A stretch of DNA of 64,000 nt from Cristatella mucedo (GCA_009760855.2 WPIO01000029.1:3998001-4062000); one strand, 5' to 3'; shown: positions 11,061 through 22,565, counted from the stretch's first letter. Notes: generated by a model from the sequence alone, not told the origin. Made by a program: numbers and translations.

Positions 11061-11720
11061 TAAGCTTTGCATCATCCACTCAAACTAGGGCCACCTGGTC
11101 GACTATTGCTGTAGGCAGTTTTAAAGCCCTCCTGGAACCTCAAAATGAGTAAAATTGATGCCAAAGTAAAAAAATCAGCACAACACAGGATTTTTTTTAT
11201 CACAACTACAGCACGGGTTGCAGAAACACTAAATCTAGATGGATGTGTCCCCCTGATATTAGAGACCACTTCCGGTATTCGGGCTGGCATGGACACCAAG
11301 AGCGGAGGCCGAACCTCGTCCCACAGATGTTCAATCGGGTTAAGGTCAAGACTCTGATTAGGGCCACTGCAAACCTTTGAAATGAGGGAACTGTAAGAGG
11401 ACGCTCTGTAAGCAAATACTTGAAGTTACACAAGCAAGGAAACGCAGACATCGAGGGGGACTTCAACGCTTATGTATTCAGCTAAGGCTGGCAGTGCCAC
11501 ACCGCAGCCGTTCTGCCCTGCCACCTGCTTTCTACTGCCTGATCCTGTTCAGGCAGTGACTCACTCTCACAAACCAATTTCCCAATAAACCGACATGGCT
11601 AATAGGAGCAGCGATAAATGCTTTTGGCCCATACACTCATAGCTTGATAACAAAACAATCACATTTGCCTTGATCCCAAGATCACAAATATCTGCAGCAA
11701 TACCCTTAAAATGAAAGCAC
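11061..11720 (-). pseudogene. Tc1/mariner-like transposase relic
   Basis: The minus strand at 11311-11357 reads QSLDLNPIEHLWDEV, matching the conserved block of Tc1-type transposases that carries the second Asp of the DDE catalytic triad and is normally followed by the Glu-bearing segment. Neighbouring minus frames read SVSATRAVVVIKK and similar, but with shifts and stops. About 470 bases (11250-11720) have a paralogue at 56741-57245, so the relic was copied. It is inactive. Confidence 0.65.
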
Positions 11721-11930
11721 AACCATTTATCCAAGAGAAAAAGCACTTTACAACATAACAGCAGGATTACAGCATAACAGTCCCGCCGATTCCAGCAATC
11801 ACCATTAACACGACTGTCAGTTAAACGAGATCACATACCCTGTGATTTTAAGATCGCAATCCCTGCAACAATCCAGATCTTAGTATGCGTATTTACTTTA
11901 CAATATTGCAGTTATTTGCGCTTGCCCAGA
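11721..11930. other. Unassigned interval
   Basis: No feature recognised; AT-rich. Confidence 0.3.
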
Positions 11931-13580
11931 TAAAGATTCAGCAGGAAGTAATACCCAAACATTGTGGCACCGTTTCTAGTTATTGGCTATTTGACTCATT
12001 TACTCGTAGGGTAGGCCTTCGAGTCAGTGCATTAAGACGCTGACAGCTTGTGTAGAACTCTAGAGCTAGGTTTGTTTTGTCATTCACTTCACAGGCGTTT
12101 CGCGAAACTTCTCGCTCACGTTTTGGTGGCATTACATCGAGAAACGTGTCAACTTCAGTTCTTTCACTAACCTTTGGATGCCTCTATTCTCTTACTTACG
12201 AAAAGAAACTAAAGATCCCGACAGACTTCATTGAAAAGCTTGTGGTTTGCTAAATATCAAGAAGCAGCTACTTTTACACTCCATATAGGATTTTTCGCGA
12301 TCAAGTGAACGCTTGAAAACAAACGCTGTTTTGCTCGGTCAGAAGAAATGGCTTTGCTAATTAGTGGTCGCAGCTACAAAATATCCGGAAAAGAAATCCT
12401 GAGAGATAGTGCGTCTACTCACATCGGGAAAAGCATATTTATTCTTCACTAGTTTCGGAGGTTTTGCTCTACCGTCATCATACTTTTGCAAAGTAATAGT
12501 TATTTTTAAAGTCATTCGATGCTAAACTTTGTGCTAAATAAATTGATATGAGCTCCTTTACCCCCTGGAGCATTTTTTGGAAACCTATGACGGTTGACTC
12601 ATTCAAAGGCTTTATCATTAAGGCCGAACCTGTGACAGTTCATTCATTCGAAGGCTTCATTACTTGCGAAGCTCCTGTAAGCCCCTTGGATCCTAATCGT
12701 GCGTGACTAGTAACCGAATAAGTAACCCTAGTTATTTCTTAGACTAAGCGTTTAATTTAAACAAAGATATTTTTAAATAGAAGCATTCGTAAACGAGCAA
12801 CCAATTTAAAAATGCTTTCGAGCGGGTAATGATTCTTTGAAACTTTAAAGATAACTGTGGTTAATGTACGTATTTAAAACTTGATGAGGTTGTTCTATTA
12901 TTCGATTTCTACAATACTTATAAAAGAAAATTCTGGACTGAAGGAACAACGTCCTATTAGTTTCTACGTAATCAAGATTGCCAGCCGTAGACAGAGCCAT
13001 GAAGTAAATATCTAACGCGACAACTTATTCAAAATATATTATGTATTTGCAGGGGAAAAAGATTGCGATATCAAAGAGACATTGGCAAACACGGCAATAA
13101 CAGATGATGCAAGGATGCTTTAAGGCAATAAGATATTGCTCAGCGAATCGTCGCTCGTTCGTCTCGATGTGAGTACTGGTAAGCCACGTGTTATTAAAGG
13201 AAAACTCGTTCCAACTACTTTTTGTCTAAGCGGTCCCTTGTAATTAATATTTATTGATGATACAGCTTTATTTTACTACCCACTCACTTCAGAGGGGGCA
13301 AGTTGCGTAAATTAAAGCTCCGTCCGAATAGAAGCAGACGGCTTCTTCGGTTCCAGATTGTCGAGTCCCTTTCCATCAAACGATAGCACCGAATCAGCTA
13401 CAATGAGGAAAATTTTGGATTCGGTAAGTGCTGTGCGAGCCGGCGGCTTCTGCCGTTGTAATTAGCGAAGCGCCTTAACAAAAATGTACATGCCTCACCA
13501 GTGGCCAATAGTTAAACGATTGACGCAGCACAGCGCCAGGCCATTAATGCACGTCATATTTCTTGTCGTCTGCTATAATT
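11931..13580 (+). repeat. Dispersed repeat family B, copy 1
   Basis: Matches 58893-59040, 59300-59480, 60380-61010 and 62150-62315 in order. Strong shared blocks are GACTCATTTACTCGTAGG (near 11995 and 58950), GATGCAAGGATGC near 13110, GTCTCGATGTGAGTACT near 13160 and the 13290-13500 stretch with AGGGGGCAAGTTGCGTAAAT. The most constant part is 13290-13580, which contains a possible short first exon (13403-13423) ending at a GTAAGT donor. It may be a gene-family promoter/first-exon duplication or an unrecognised transposon; no protein is recognisable. Confidence 0.6.
13403..13423 (+). other. Possible short first exon with splice donor
   Basis: ATG AGG AAA followed by four hydrophobic or mixed codons, ending exactly at GTAAGTG. 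The paralogous site at 60906-60926 keeps ATGAGGAAAAT and the same codon count before GTAAGTA. Conservation of start, length and donor in both copies supports an exon, but no downstream exon was identified. Confidence 0.3.
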
Positions 13581-13861
13581 CATGCTTTTTTCGACCAGTT
13601 TTATTCATAAAATAGTGCGAGAAGAATGGTAAAATTTTGACTGATTTTGGACATTATTTAATAGATTTGTATAAGGTAAACAAGTCTAGAATTCGAAACC
13701 TGAAGACTGGGGTTGATCGTGATCGGTATCACATGATCGTGTACGGTAGCATCCCCTGCAACCATTAATATGTCATGCTATTTGTAAAAAGAAATATTAC
13801 GCAAAGTCATGAATATGTATATATATATATATATAACGAGAAAGAGATTTTTAACTAGTAT

Positions 13862-14112
13862 ATACAAAAGCCGGTGGTGCCCCGTCATGCCGGGTCGAGC
13901 GTGCTACCCAGGCCCCCGGTTCAGGAACAGAGACCACACGGCTTCCGAGCCGGTAAGGGTGTCGGAGACGCAGTGCCGCCTTAAAGAGCCGTCCTCTCCG
14001 AGCGTGGGATGCCAAGTTCGGCGAGGCAAGCTTCATGATTTGTCCAAAAGCTGCCGAGAGCCCCGACCACGAAGGGCCTCACCACTACCGACCGGTCACC
14101 TGCGGTCATTAA
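13862..14112 (-). mobile_element. R2-like retrotransposon 3' end, minus strand
   Basis: On the minus strand this aligns with 7640-7823 plus 10745-10823, that is, with the R2-like C-terminus and 3' UTR without the foldback insertion. A minus frame reads VVRPFVVGALGSFWTNHEAC and LAELGIPRSERTAL, parallel to the decayed residues RALRNQGTQQVLVKQSSLLG in element A, then TGSEAVWSLF in a shifted frame. GC-rich compared with its surroundings. It serves as the empty-site reference for the foldback element. Confidence 0.75.
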
Positions 14113-14143
14113 AGATTGGGTAACGACTGCATCTGTATCGGTC

Positions 14144-14145
<2 letters not shown>

Positions 14146-14223
<78 letters not shown>
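14146..14223. repeat. (TA)n microsatellite, ~78 bp
   Basis: Perfect TA dinucleotide run. TATCGGTCATGTATA is found on both sides (14136 and 14247 regions). Long Ile-Tyr frames across it are artefacts. Confidence 0.95.
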
Positions 14224-14226
<3 letters not shown>

Positions 14227-14770
14227 CGATAAATACTGCATATTTATCGGTCATGTATACTGAAGCCCATTCATGGATATCGAAAAAGTTCAAGAACTCC
14301 AAATTTAGGACCACGGATCTATATGATCGATAGTAGAAAAGCCGTCTATTCCCTTAGGTGCTCGTAGTTGTGCTTCAACATGTCTTTCTGGAAACTGCAA
14401 CCGTAACTGGGCTGTAATAATTTGATTCAGATATAAATTAGCCCAAAGTGAGTATTGCTTTCAATCTACAGATAATCATTGTGATTTCTGTTCTCGGAGT
14501 ATTCGTCGAGGGTCTCACTAAAACCAAGATCGGCAGCTTGCCCTGGATGAAAAACTAACGTTTAATTCTGTAGATACATAGGAAAATATATATACGTAAT
14601 TATATATTTACATTGACCATATATATATATATATGAATAGTCGTTCAGCACTATGACTCACTACCGACCAGCGGACCGCTGCTCCAGAAGAGTGAATGAG
14701 GCCACTTATATCCAGTATGCAGGTCGTATTTACGACAGTAGTAATTTTTATACGCATCAATACGGCCCTC
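14224..14770. other. Unassigned interval with short hairpin
   Basis: An imperfect palindrome lies at 14223-14256 (arms ATGATCGATAAATA / TATTTATCGGTCAT around CTGCA), and a second short TA run at about 14618-14634. No coding or repeat identity recognised elsewhere in the interval. Confidence 0.4.
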
Positions 14771-15060
14771 TACTCATAAACCTTGGCCTGTAGCTACTAT
14801 TTTATAACCACTCGGTTCTCATTCAATGGCCAGCTCATAGTTCCTAATCAAGGCTCATCTGTCAAGCTCACCATCCATAATCGCGGGTACTGCAGCATTG
14901 AAAGAAAGCCACCTTCTTCTTGTATCGCTCTGTCGTTGAAGTCGTTCGTTGACGATTTTGGCATTTACAAAGAAGTAGCAAGTATTTAAATTGGGATCTC
15001 ATGACGCAACCTTAGTATCCAACCGTACAAGTGAAACAGTTTGACCCCTCTTATTAGGGA
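14771..15060 (+). repeat. Conserved block B', copy 1 (possible exon)
   Basis: Paralogous to 59830-60130. About 80 bases (14836-14920) are almost identical between the copies while flanks are diverged. The frame shared by both copies reads VPNQGSSVKLTIHNRGYCS then IERKPPSS; in copy 1 it stays open to a stop near 14989. Unequal conservation hints at past selection on a peptide, or at a recent conversion. No family recognised. Confidence 0.5.
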
Positions 15061-15264
15061 AAAATGAAAATATAAATGTCATCTTCAGTCCAGTAGCTGA
15101 AATTCGAAACTATCGATCCATAATTCGTTGGATTTTGTCTCTATAGATGTTATAAGTACTTACAGATGTATTTAGCTTTATCTGTGTGCAATTTACCTAA
15201 TGTACTGTTTATATTATTATTACCGCAGTAGAACTAGATTTTGAATAAAAACAAAATGTGTAAG

Positions 15265-15271
15265 TACACAC

Positions 15272-15351
<80 letters not shown>

Positions 15352-15352
15352 T
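15265..15352. repeat. (CA)n(TA)n microsatellite
   Basis: About 70 bases of CA followed by about 15 bases of TA. Confidence 0.95.
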
Positions 15353-15514
15353 ACAATCTGTACCTACTTTTCTAGGCAAGAATCTTTAGTGTGCACGTTT
15401 TCCCGTCACCCTTGGCTGATGCAACCTCCTATGCAGTCAGTGCTAGAGAGCAGTGAGGGTGTAAATGATTCTGCACGTAGTCCAGACGATTTTCTACCAA
15501 ATGAATATTTATCT

Positions 15515-15848
15515 AAGAGGAGATCTTAGGTGAGTGTCATTTGACGATACATTTTACTCTGGTGATACAATTTTGATATACAATTTCATGTTCTTTAGGG
15601 CTTAACAGTTCCTACTTACTAAATCATGTAGTGAGGTACTGCTATATAGTTCAGACTATTGAATTCGAAACTCTTCTTCCTTAGTAGCAATCATTGACAA
15701 AATCTTGATCAACTTATCCTTTTCAAAAATCTTTCGATTAACTGAAGTTTGAATTGATATTATACTTGCATGTAAAGAAAGCAGAACCAAAGTTTTGTTT
15801 TAACTGATTATTTTGAATTCATCTCGCAGTTATTTAAATGGGAATAAA
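15515..15848 (+). repeat. Dispersed repeat family A, fragment
   Basis: Aligns with 25615-25900 and 46430-46690 (shared words GATCTTAGG, AACTCTTCTTCCTT, AAGAAAGCAGAA), giving a third partial copy of the family that is duplicated at 23431-26187 and 41690-47166. Confidence 0.7.
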
Positions 15849-15854
15849 TAAATA

Positions 15855-16000
15855 TAAAAAAAATTCATTTGTGTTGAGCCCCAAGAGAACTTAATCTCTA
15901 TTCAGGCGCTTCACATATGCCACGGGGCTCGTGCCCACGACCTCCACTAGACATTGGTCGTGGCGAGCATCTTAACCGCAGGACCAAACCATCTCGGCAA
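15855..16000 (-). mobile_element. tRNA-derived SINE (family 2), minus strand
   Basis: Reverse complement shows a tRNA-like head (GAGATGGTTTGGTCCTGCGG and a B-box-like GGGCACGAGCCCC), then a tail block GTGAAGCGCCTGAATAGAGA, TTAAGTTCTCTTGGGGC. The plus-strand copy is at 19541-19690. The tail closely resembles the 3' terminus of the L2-like family here. Confidence 0.75.
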
Positions 16001-16027
16001 TCGTCCTAAAATTAAAAAATAGCTGCG

Positions 16028-16165
16028 TAGTCCCTATCGCTGAACCAGGACGCCCAGGTAGCACCAGCGACCTAGTGAGGGCAGGGCACCGGTAGCTAAT
16101 GCACATATGTATGTTAAAACTTTTCAATACATCTTCAAATATATATCATATATATTGACATCTGT
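16028..16165 (+). mobile_element. R2-like retrotransposon 3' tail
   Basis: Starts GTCCCTATCGCTGAACCAGG and continues with GAGGGCAGGGCACCGGTAGC and an A/T-rich end similar to 5417-5545. No coding sequence remains. Confidence 0.6.
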
Positions 16166-18655
16166 AGGTATATTGGAGCAGTGAAACCACTACTGACTGC
16201 CAATTCAAGCTTCTTTACAAAGTGCATATTTTCTGCCATTTCCTAGATGAAACTGCACTGTCAAAAACCGTCTATGCAGACACTGGAAGAGCAGTGGGAA
16301 TACGAATGACCCTTCCGACCTATTTGGTTAAGGAATTATTGATCATGCACACAGCCAAACGTTATCCCTCAATTGCATGTAGATTTTATAAACACCTAGC
16401 TTGCACTGCCTGCTTATATTCTTTGGTATTGATATGGGTTATCAATCTTGAAGCTGTCAGTCGCACCGGAATGCAGCTGATTGAGAAAAACAAATGCATG
16501 TCTTAAAAAGTTATATTCTGGCCTACAAAGTTGAACCCGAATAATTGATTTCAATATGATTGATTCTATTTCAAGGAGCTTGGTTAATTTGAACTTCTGA
16601 TGACCCTACAGGAGTCGGACTGTGGCACGTTAAATAGGCATGACCCTATATCCAGATTTTTTTTAACGTGCGTGCACGCCATGACTAGTTGGCTTTTGCT
16701 TATTGTCTTTTATGTGTTCTGTGCACGCCCCATCTTGAAAATAGCCAAACTCTATTATTCCTATCTCATTTGCAGTCATGTGCGTCCTATTCGTGTATAT
16801 AGTGGTGACTGGAGCCAAATTGATATTCATTGAAAAAAGGCGAAGGCGATACGGTGAGAGAGAACGCCATGTTTTTGCTTAGCAACTCTCATTTATGGCT
16901 TTGAAAGTTACTGATGACATTTGCAAGAATAACTGCTTAACAATGAAACGAGTTATTTTGACTACAAATGCAATCGTTTTGTTCAAATTAGAAAAGTGAT
17001 CGTGGCTCGTTGGGCTGGCTTTGGCCAGCGTACATTTGGCTATGTGAAGCTGTTCAAAAAGAGCTGCACTCTGTTCCAATCTAGACCTTAATTCGCCAGC
17101 CTGAGCCTCTATAGCATGGTAATTACGTTAAGCTTCCCGTGCAATCTACCTTCTTTTCAATGATCTTGCCACCACTTCCCCTTCAATGTCCACCATCTGA
17201 ACGACACAAAAACAATAAATAGAAAGAAAACGCACAAATCAATTTATTTGCAATTAGGGTTACCATTTAGAGTTTTGTTTTGCTTAAGTACAATAAGAGC
17301 CCAAAATTTTGCTCGGATTGAATCAGATCTTTTTGCGATTCAGAGTAGGGAAGTAGTGCCCTCGATTTCATGATATACCATGATGTAGTTTTGATATAGT
17401 TTTTTAACATTAAATTTCAATTATCTATGACGGAAGAGCTGGCTAACAAAGCTGTCTGGCTGCATTGTGATCCTAATATAAGAAATAGAATATTAGTTGC
17501 TTAAAAGACAAACTTCAGCCCTATTTACTTTTTTGCATTTTCTAATGTGTTCACTTCAGCGGCATTGATAGGTCGAAACCGTACGCTATTTTTTTTACTC
17601 GAGTATACGTAAGTTTATTAGGTGACGGCAGCTCAAAGTGCACCAACGTTTACCGGTAAAGAAGGCTACAGGTGTTCCCAAGTTTTCAGTGCATTTTCGG
17701 TTTCTGGAGCTTCGATGGTTGTACCCAACGTCCTACTAAAGAATTCGACCTTATATTACAGCTAGAGCTTCTGACATTTACTCATTTATTATTCGCTCGC
17801 TTGCATGTTGAGCTTAGCAACCTCAGGTTTTTACCGTGCTGACTAAAGAGGCAGGCTTGACTCAGTCATTACGAGCTGAAATAACGGCGTGTTAATGATA
17901 CTGCGAGCTGTTTCATCAAATCCACGCTGGCTGCCGGTTCACGTTTAGAAATAGTTTTCATTTTGCAATTCCTTATTAGAAATGTACTTACCATGATGAT
18001 CAGCAACCAATTTAGCGAGTATGTGGCTGATATCCCAAACATTAGCTCGTTATGCAGTTTGGAATACACAAAGGTAATCCACATGCCGAAGCTTCAAAAT
18101 TAGTATCTCTTTTGATTGCTTATAGGAACTAGAGACAGTGAAGGTCGCCGAAATTCAAATGCGGACCTTGAGGTAAGTGTAGTAGCACTTCTGCATTGTA
18201 GCTGTGAAGTTAAGATCTACAGCATATGTATGTCTCACAGGTCTACGTCCCATTTTTAAAAGTCTTGTGTTACATTTAAAAACGTACAGCAACTCTTTGC
18301 AATTAGAAATATTTGCCTCAGCGCTTTTAAAAGGTCCTGACTCAGAAATATACCGAGTTTGTTAACATATATCCGAGTTTACGTACTGTGGGACCGCTGC
18401 CGCTTTTGCTCATTTCCCATGCTTGGGTGCTAGTTTGAAAAAAGGAGATGCCAACTGAGTTTGACTAAGAAGCATAATTCTAAAGGCATTAATAACAGCA
18501 GTATACCGTATCTACCACTGACGTCTTTCAGGTGAATTCAACACTTCCCGTCCAGGAAGAGGGTAACGGGAAAGAAAACGGAAACGAAGATGAATAATAA
18601 AAGTGCTGAAACCAGACAGTCGATTGTTGTTTAAGCGTGATCTCGCAGAGATGTA
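16166..18655. other. Unassigned interval (about 2.5 kb)
   Basis: No transposon family recognised. The longest plausible frame is plus 16222-16506 (94 codons, several Cys and hydrophobic runs such as LACTACLYSLVLIWVINL), without a recognisable domain. A hexamer AATAAA occurs near 18595. I see no evidence that either is functional. Confidence 0.35.
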
Positions 18656-19455
18656 GTTTGGTTGCTGTAGCCCACTGCTCAGAACGCCAGCCGACGGGCA
18701 ACACCGTCAGTTTATTCGACTATGCTGCATCCTCGGGCGTCGGCGCTACTGTATTTCCGACGCTGCATCCATGATCTGCACAGCCTCTCCGATCTGCACA
18801 TCATCTCCGATCTTTGCCTCGTCTCCGGCCTGTGCCGTGTCTCCAACCTTCGCGACGTCACAACCCACAACGTCACCCCAACGTCACCTTCATGGCTTGT
18901 GCCGCCTCGCAGACCGTTGCCTCGTTGCACGCTATCAGGGCCTGGCAAACCTTCACAGCCTGGATTGCTGTGGCCGGATACCATACGGTGGTATCCCGTC
19001 GTACCGTTGTCGCCTGGCAGACCGTCGGCAATTGCTGATGCTACTTCTGGTCCCTTCTGTCGGTGCCCTCTCCCCAATAAGCGATTGCTAACTCATCACT
19101 CAGCAGTCGGGCTTTATCTACCAGGTTATCCAGAGCTGTCACCAGAACCTCACAAAGCAGATGGTAGCCATCCTTGATTGTCTTTGGCTGGTAAGAGTAC
19201 ACACAGAAAACACTTCCATCCCGGAGCACAGGCGGAAGATACTTGTGTGCCAGACTGTCGGATTGACACAGCACAGCTCGAGTCTCAGCTCCGATTTATG
19301 CAGATAAGTTGCAAAATCATCAGCGACTTAAAATTGCTCAAGCAGTATTGCTGTAGGTCACCACCACCGCCGGGAATAGCTTGTACTTTGGTTGCCGTCG
19401 GGCACTGCACAAAACGCCAGCCGACGAGCAACACCACCAGTTTGTTCGACTAAGC
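18656..19455 (-). pseudogene. GC-rich decayed coding segment between direct repeats
   Basis: Two ~65-70-bp direct repeats (18661-18725 and 19385-19455; both contain AACGCCAGCCGACG and GTTTGTTCGACTA-like sequence) bracket about 660 bases of GC-rich DNA. On the minus strand 19041-19274 is open for 77 codons and looks protein-like (YSYQPKTIKDGYHLLCEVLV; LVDKARLLSDELAIAYWG). Further along, another minus frame has scattered Gly-X-Y-like triplets (GLPGDNGTTG, EGLPGPD). A 151-codon plus frame overlaps, but its composition looks like a shadow. No family recognised. Confidence 0.35.
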
Positions 19456-19540
19456 ACGAGACCGGGGGAAGCTCATCTGCCGTCCCCCAGACGTTCATCC
19501 TGTACATGCTCTTCTATCGTCTGCCGTTCAGTAACGCTGC

Positions 19541-19690
19541 CGAGCTCGGTTGGTCTAGCGGTTAAGGTGCTCACCCCGACTAAGGTCTGGCTGAGGTCGT
19601 GGGCTCGAGCCCTGAGGCATATGTGAAGCGCCTGAACAGAGATTTAGTTCTCTTGGGGCGCTATACAAGTGAATTATATTATTAAAATGA
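19541..19690 (+). mobile_element. tRNA-derived SINE (family 2)
   Basis: tRNA-like head: GCTCGGTTGGTCTAGCGGTT (A box region) and GGGCTCGAGCCCTG (B box region), then GTGAAGCGCCTGAACAGAGA, TTTAGTTCTCTTGGGGCGCT and a tail of GAATTATATTA units. Minus-strand copy at 15855-16000. The tail's hairpin-like GCGCC...GGGCGC block is shared with the L2 family, consistent with a SINE mobilised by L2 machinery. Confidence 0.8.
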
Positions 19691-20004
19691 ATTATATTAA
19701 CGCTGTACTCAGATTCGCTAGCGTTGTTGCTTATGCCTAGCAGTAGGAACGCTGTGCTCCGATCGGCTAGTCGGCGGTCGAGAGGGCCATCCAGCCTATT
19801 ATCAGCAGACGGCAACAATTAGGCTCAGCACGGCCATAGGCTGGGTCGGGGACAGTGCAATCAATTCACCAAAACCGCGAGTGATTTCGTCAATGGTGTC
19901 TAGTGTATTTTCACAATTCAATTCAATTATAAGGTTTTTATTGAATTATGAAATAAATGAATTACTGAAATATTGTAAAAAACTTTGATTTTTCCATTTT
20001 ACTC
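19691..20004. other. Unassigned interval
   Basis: About 310 bases between the SINE tail and the next L2 tail. No feature recognised. Confidence 0.35.
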
Positions 20005-20085
20005 TGTTGCAGCTAATGTAAAGCGTCTAGAAAGAGATTGAGTTCTCTGAGGGCGCTTAATCAAGCATATTATTGTTCTTATAAT
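20005..20085 (+). mobile_element. L2-like 3' terminal fragment
   Basis: GCAGCTAATGTAAAGCG, GAGATTGAGTTCTCTGAGGG and an ATT-like tail; only the terminal 80 bases of the family. Confidence 0.75.
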
Positions 20086-21685
20086 TGGCTTTAAGTAGCC
20101 AAGGCACAAAGATCAAAACTGCATCTACGATTGGGGTTGGGACCAAAGTAGCATTACGAGATGAGAATTCAAATACCTGCCGCTGCTTCGTAACTGCAGA
20201 AACAGCCTAAAAACGAATTTGGTATTTGTCAGGGAGATGCAAGAAGAGATAGGATTTCGGCCACACTCGCGAATCTGGACCGTGAGCTTGATAGCCGAGC
20301 TTGGATTAGAAACAATGGGTTGGCCGCTAAATGAAAACCGGGTAGCTACCAGATAACGGCGATAAGTCCAGGCGTATTAGTAGCAAGACGCATTAATACC
20401 TATGAAAATGATTATCGTCAAAGTTATGACCTGAAAAAACACATAAATCATCGGCATGACTGCAGCCGCTCTCTTCGAGCAATGATCTGCAGGTTGGGGA
20501 GTCGCAAAGCTGAGCAGGAGCTGCCGTAAGTCTGTTAGCTAGTCGGCAGAAAGTCATCTTCACGTCATCCATAATGTACAGGAAATTGTTGTATTATTTT
20601 CTGCTAAGGCATTGTTGCTAGCGCGGTGTGGGTATTCCACTAGCTTCAGGTCTATAAACATTGCTCGCGTCGTTCTGCAACCCGATTTATGGAGGGTCGC
20701 GTAGTCCTAACGCAGTGCTAGTAAGAATACAGCCTAACTACTTGGGGTGAATTTGTGCAGGGTGACGGCGTCAACAGCCGTCTGAGAGAAGCACGATATA
20801 GCAGTATGGAAAACGCTCTGCTGTTTGACCAAACTGTAATGGGTTCGACTTTAAAGTCGTCTGCCAAAAATCAGCTCAAAGCAATGGGTGCCAGTTCTTG
20901 CGAAGGCAGAGGAGAGAAATCTATAGACCCGACGTCACGAAGCCCAGCTAGCAACGGAAGGAAAATGATGCGTCGACTCTAGATCTTTCTCCAAGAGCAG
21001 AAGAAATTCGACAGCTACAAGGAGCGATCGCACTTTAACAGAACAAGCACCTAGCCTCTAAGCACGGACGAGCTAATAAATTGTTACATACCCGGTAAAA
21101 TTATGTTATAATTTTGAAAACAGTAACGAACTATCTGCTGCTTCTTGCACACGTTGGCCTCATACCAGTGCCGGTTTCACCAGTTTATGACATTGCAGAA
21201 ATCTCAAAATTATTGAGTTTTCTGACTTAATCAATTCAATCAGGCCAGCGTCATTGCACGCTGAATTAGCATCCCTAGCCGGTAATAAAGCCCGCTTAGT
21301 AGAGAGGCAGCCAAAAATATTTTAAGAATTCATCACGAACGCCGAGACTTGTCCGATAAGTTCTACGACGGCACTTTAGGAACTTGCCATACCTACCTTA
21401 GTTGTAATGTAATGCAATGTATCTCCGCCTGTAACTCCACAAAGCCATGAAGACTAAGTAGGTGGTATGCTGGAGAGTTTTGCATAGCCCACTCACAGTC
21501 TAAGCAGCGAACAGAAAGTGGGAAGCAAAAAACAGTCAGGAGAGCAGTTGAGGTAGTGAGTAGCTCGAAAGTAGCAGGTCAGGACCGCTGACGAGGACGA
21601 GCCACCGTCGCTAGCAGGAGAGTAGTTGTCGGTGCGCAAGAACTGTAGAAGCGAGTTCCACTGTCAACGACCTGCAGAGCTAAAG
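20086..21685. other. Unassigned interval (about 1.6 kb)
   Basis: No repeat partner in the window. A plus frame at 20755-20982 (75 codons, charged, no recognised motif) is the only notable frame and has no support as a gene. Confidence 0.35.
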
Positions 21686-21689
21686 CTTC

Positions 21690-22565
21690 GGTCGCCAACG
21701 GTCATTAGGCCGAGAAATGGAACAGTAATTTTTTGTCCATGCAGGACTTGAGGGCATGAAGAGGCTGAAACTGGTGCATCAGTCCGGCTAAGCATGAAAG
21801 AGTCAATCCTTGGTGGGCCTTGTGAGTCAGCGTAAGAACTTTGTTCTGTATCCGTCGATTAACCGATAGCCGTCTTGGCTCTTTTAGCAATGGTGACACG
21901 TGGTCAAACCTCTGGGACTTGAAACAGTATCCATGCACCCATATTCATAGCCAGATGCAGTGGCCTTGTTGCTTTGTTTGGTAGAACATCCTAAAGGGAA
22001 TTACAATAATCCAGCCGAGACGGAAGCAAGGAGCGAGTTAAATCTTTTGCAAGCCACTGTTGAAGACAGTTCCTAACCTTAGGTAGGGATCAGACGTGAT
22101 GGCAAGCTGTAGAATAACTCGTAAGAATGAAGGTATTACAATTTAGGCAGCTGTGGAAAATGTCACCTGAATTTTGAGCACGTAATAACGGTGTCCCAAC
22201 CGCATCACCTATTAGTAGAGCACAGCCTTTTAATCCAGCCACACGCTTAAGGCGTCATCCATCCTATGAGCAGGAGCTCGTTTTTACCGTCATTTAGTTT
22301 CAAGAAGTTTTCCGATGTCCAGGATCTAAGTCACAGGCTGTGATTCCACAATTGCTTAAAGTAGACCAAACAACGATCCAAGAGGGTCAGCGGGCAAACC
22401 AAAAGGTCATTGAGGAAGACAACCTTAGTAATTACGAGATCTAGAATATGGCCACCAACGTGGGTGGTTAGAACAGCTCTTACCTTACTAAGTGTAAGCG
22501 CTAGACTTTTGGTTTTTTCATTTTTTTGGAATTCCCGCAAATACCCTTTATTTGTAGTCATTGGT
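21690..22565 (-). mobile_element. CR1/L2-type non-LTR retrotransposon, second family (broken)
   Basis: Two diagnostic minus-strand segments. At 22331-22561 a 76-codon frame contains THVGGHILDLVIT, the signature of the apurinic-like endonuclease domain of CR1/L2/Jockey elements. At 21705-21938 a 77-codon frame reads FDHVSPLLKEPRRLSVNRRI then QNKVLTLTHKAHQGLT, matching the region after the RT (DHVxPLLxxLHWLPVxxRI). Only about 400 bases separate the two, far too little for a full RT domain, so the copy carries a large internal deletion. The protein sequence differs from the abundant L2-like family here. A related fragment lies at 63340-63860. Confidence 0.7.

Noticed and set aside
18722-19177. 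151-codon plus-strand frame as a gene
   Set aside because: It is Ser/Pro/Leu-rich without motifs, as expected when a GC-rich minus-strand coding region is read antisense.
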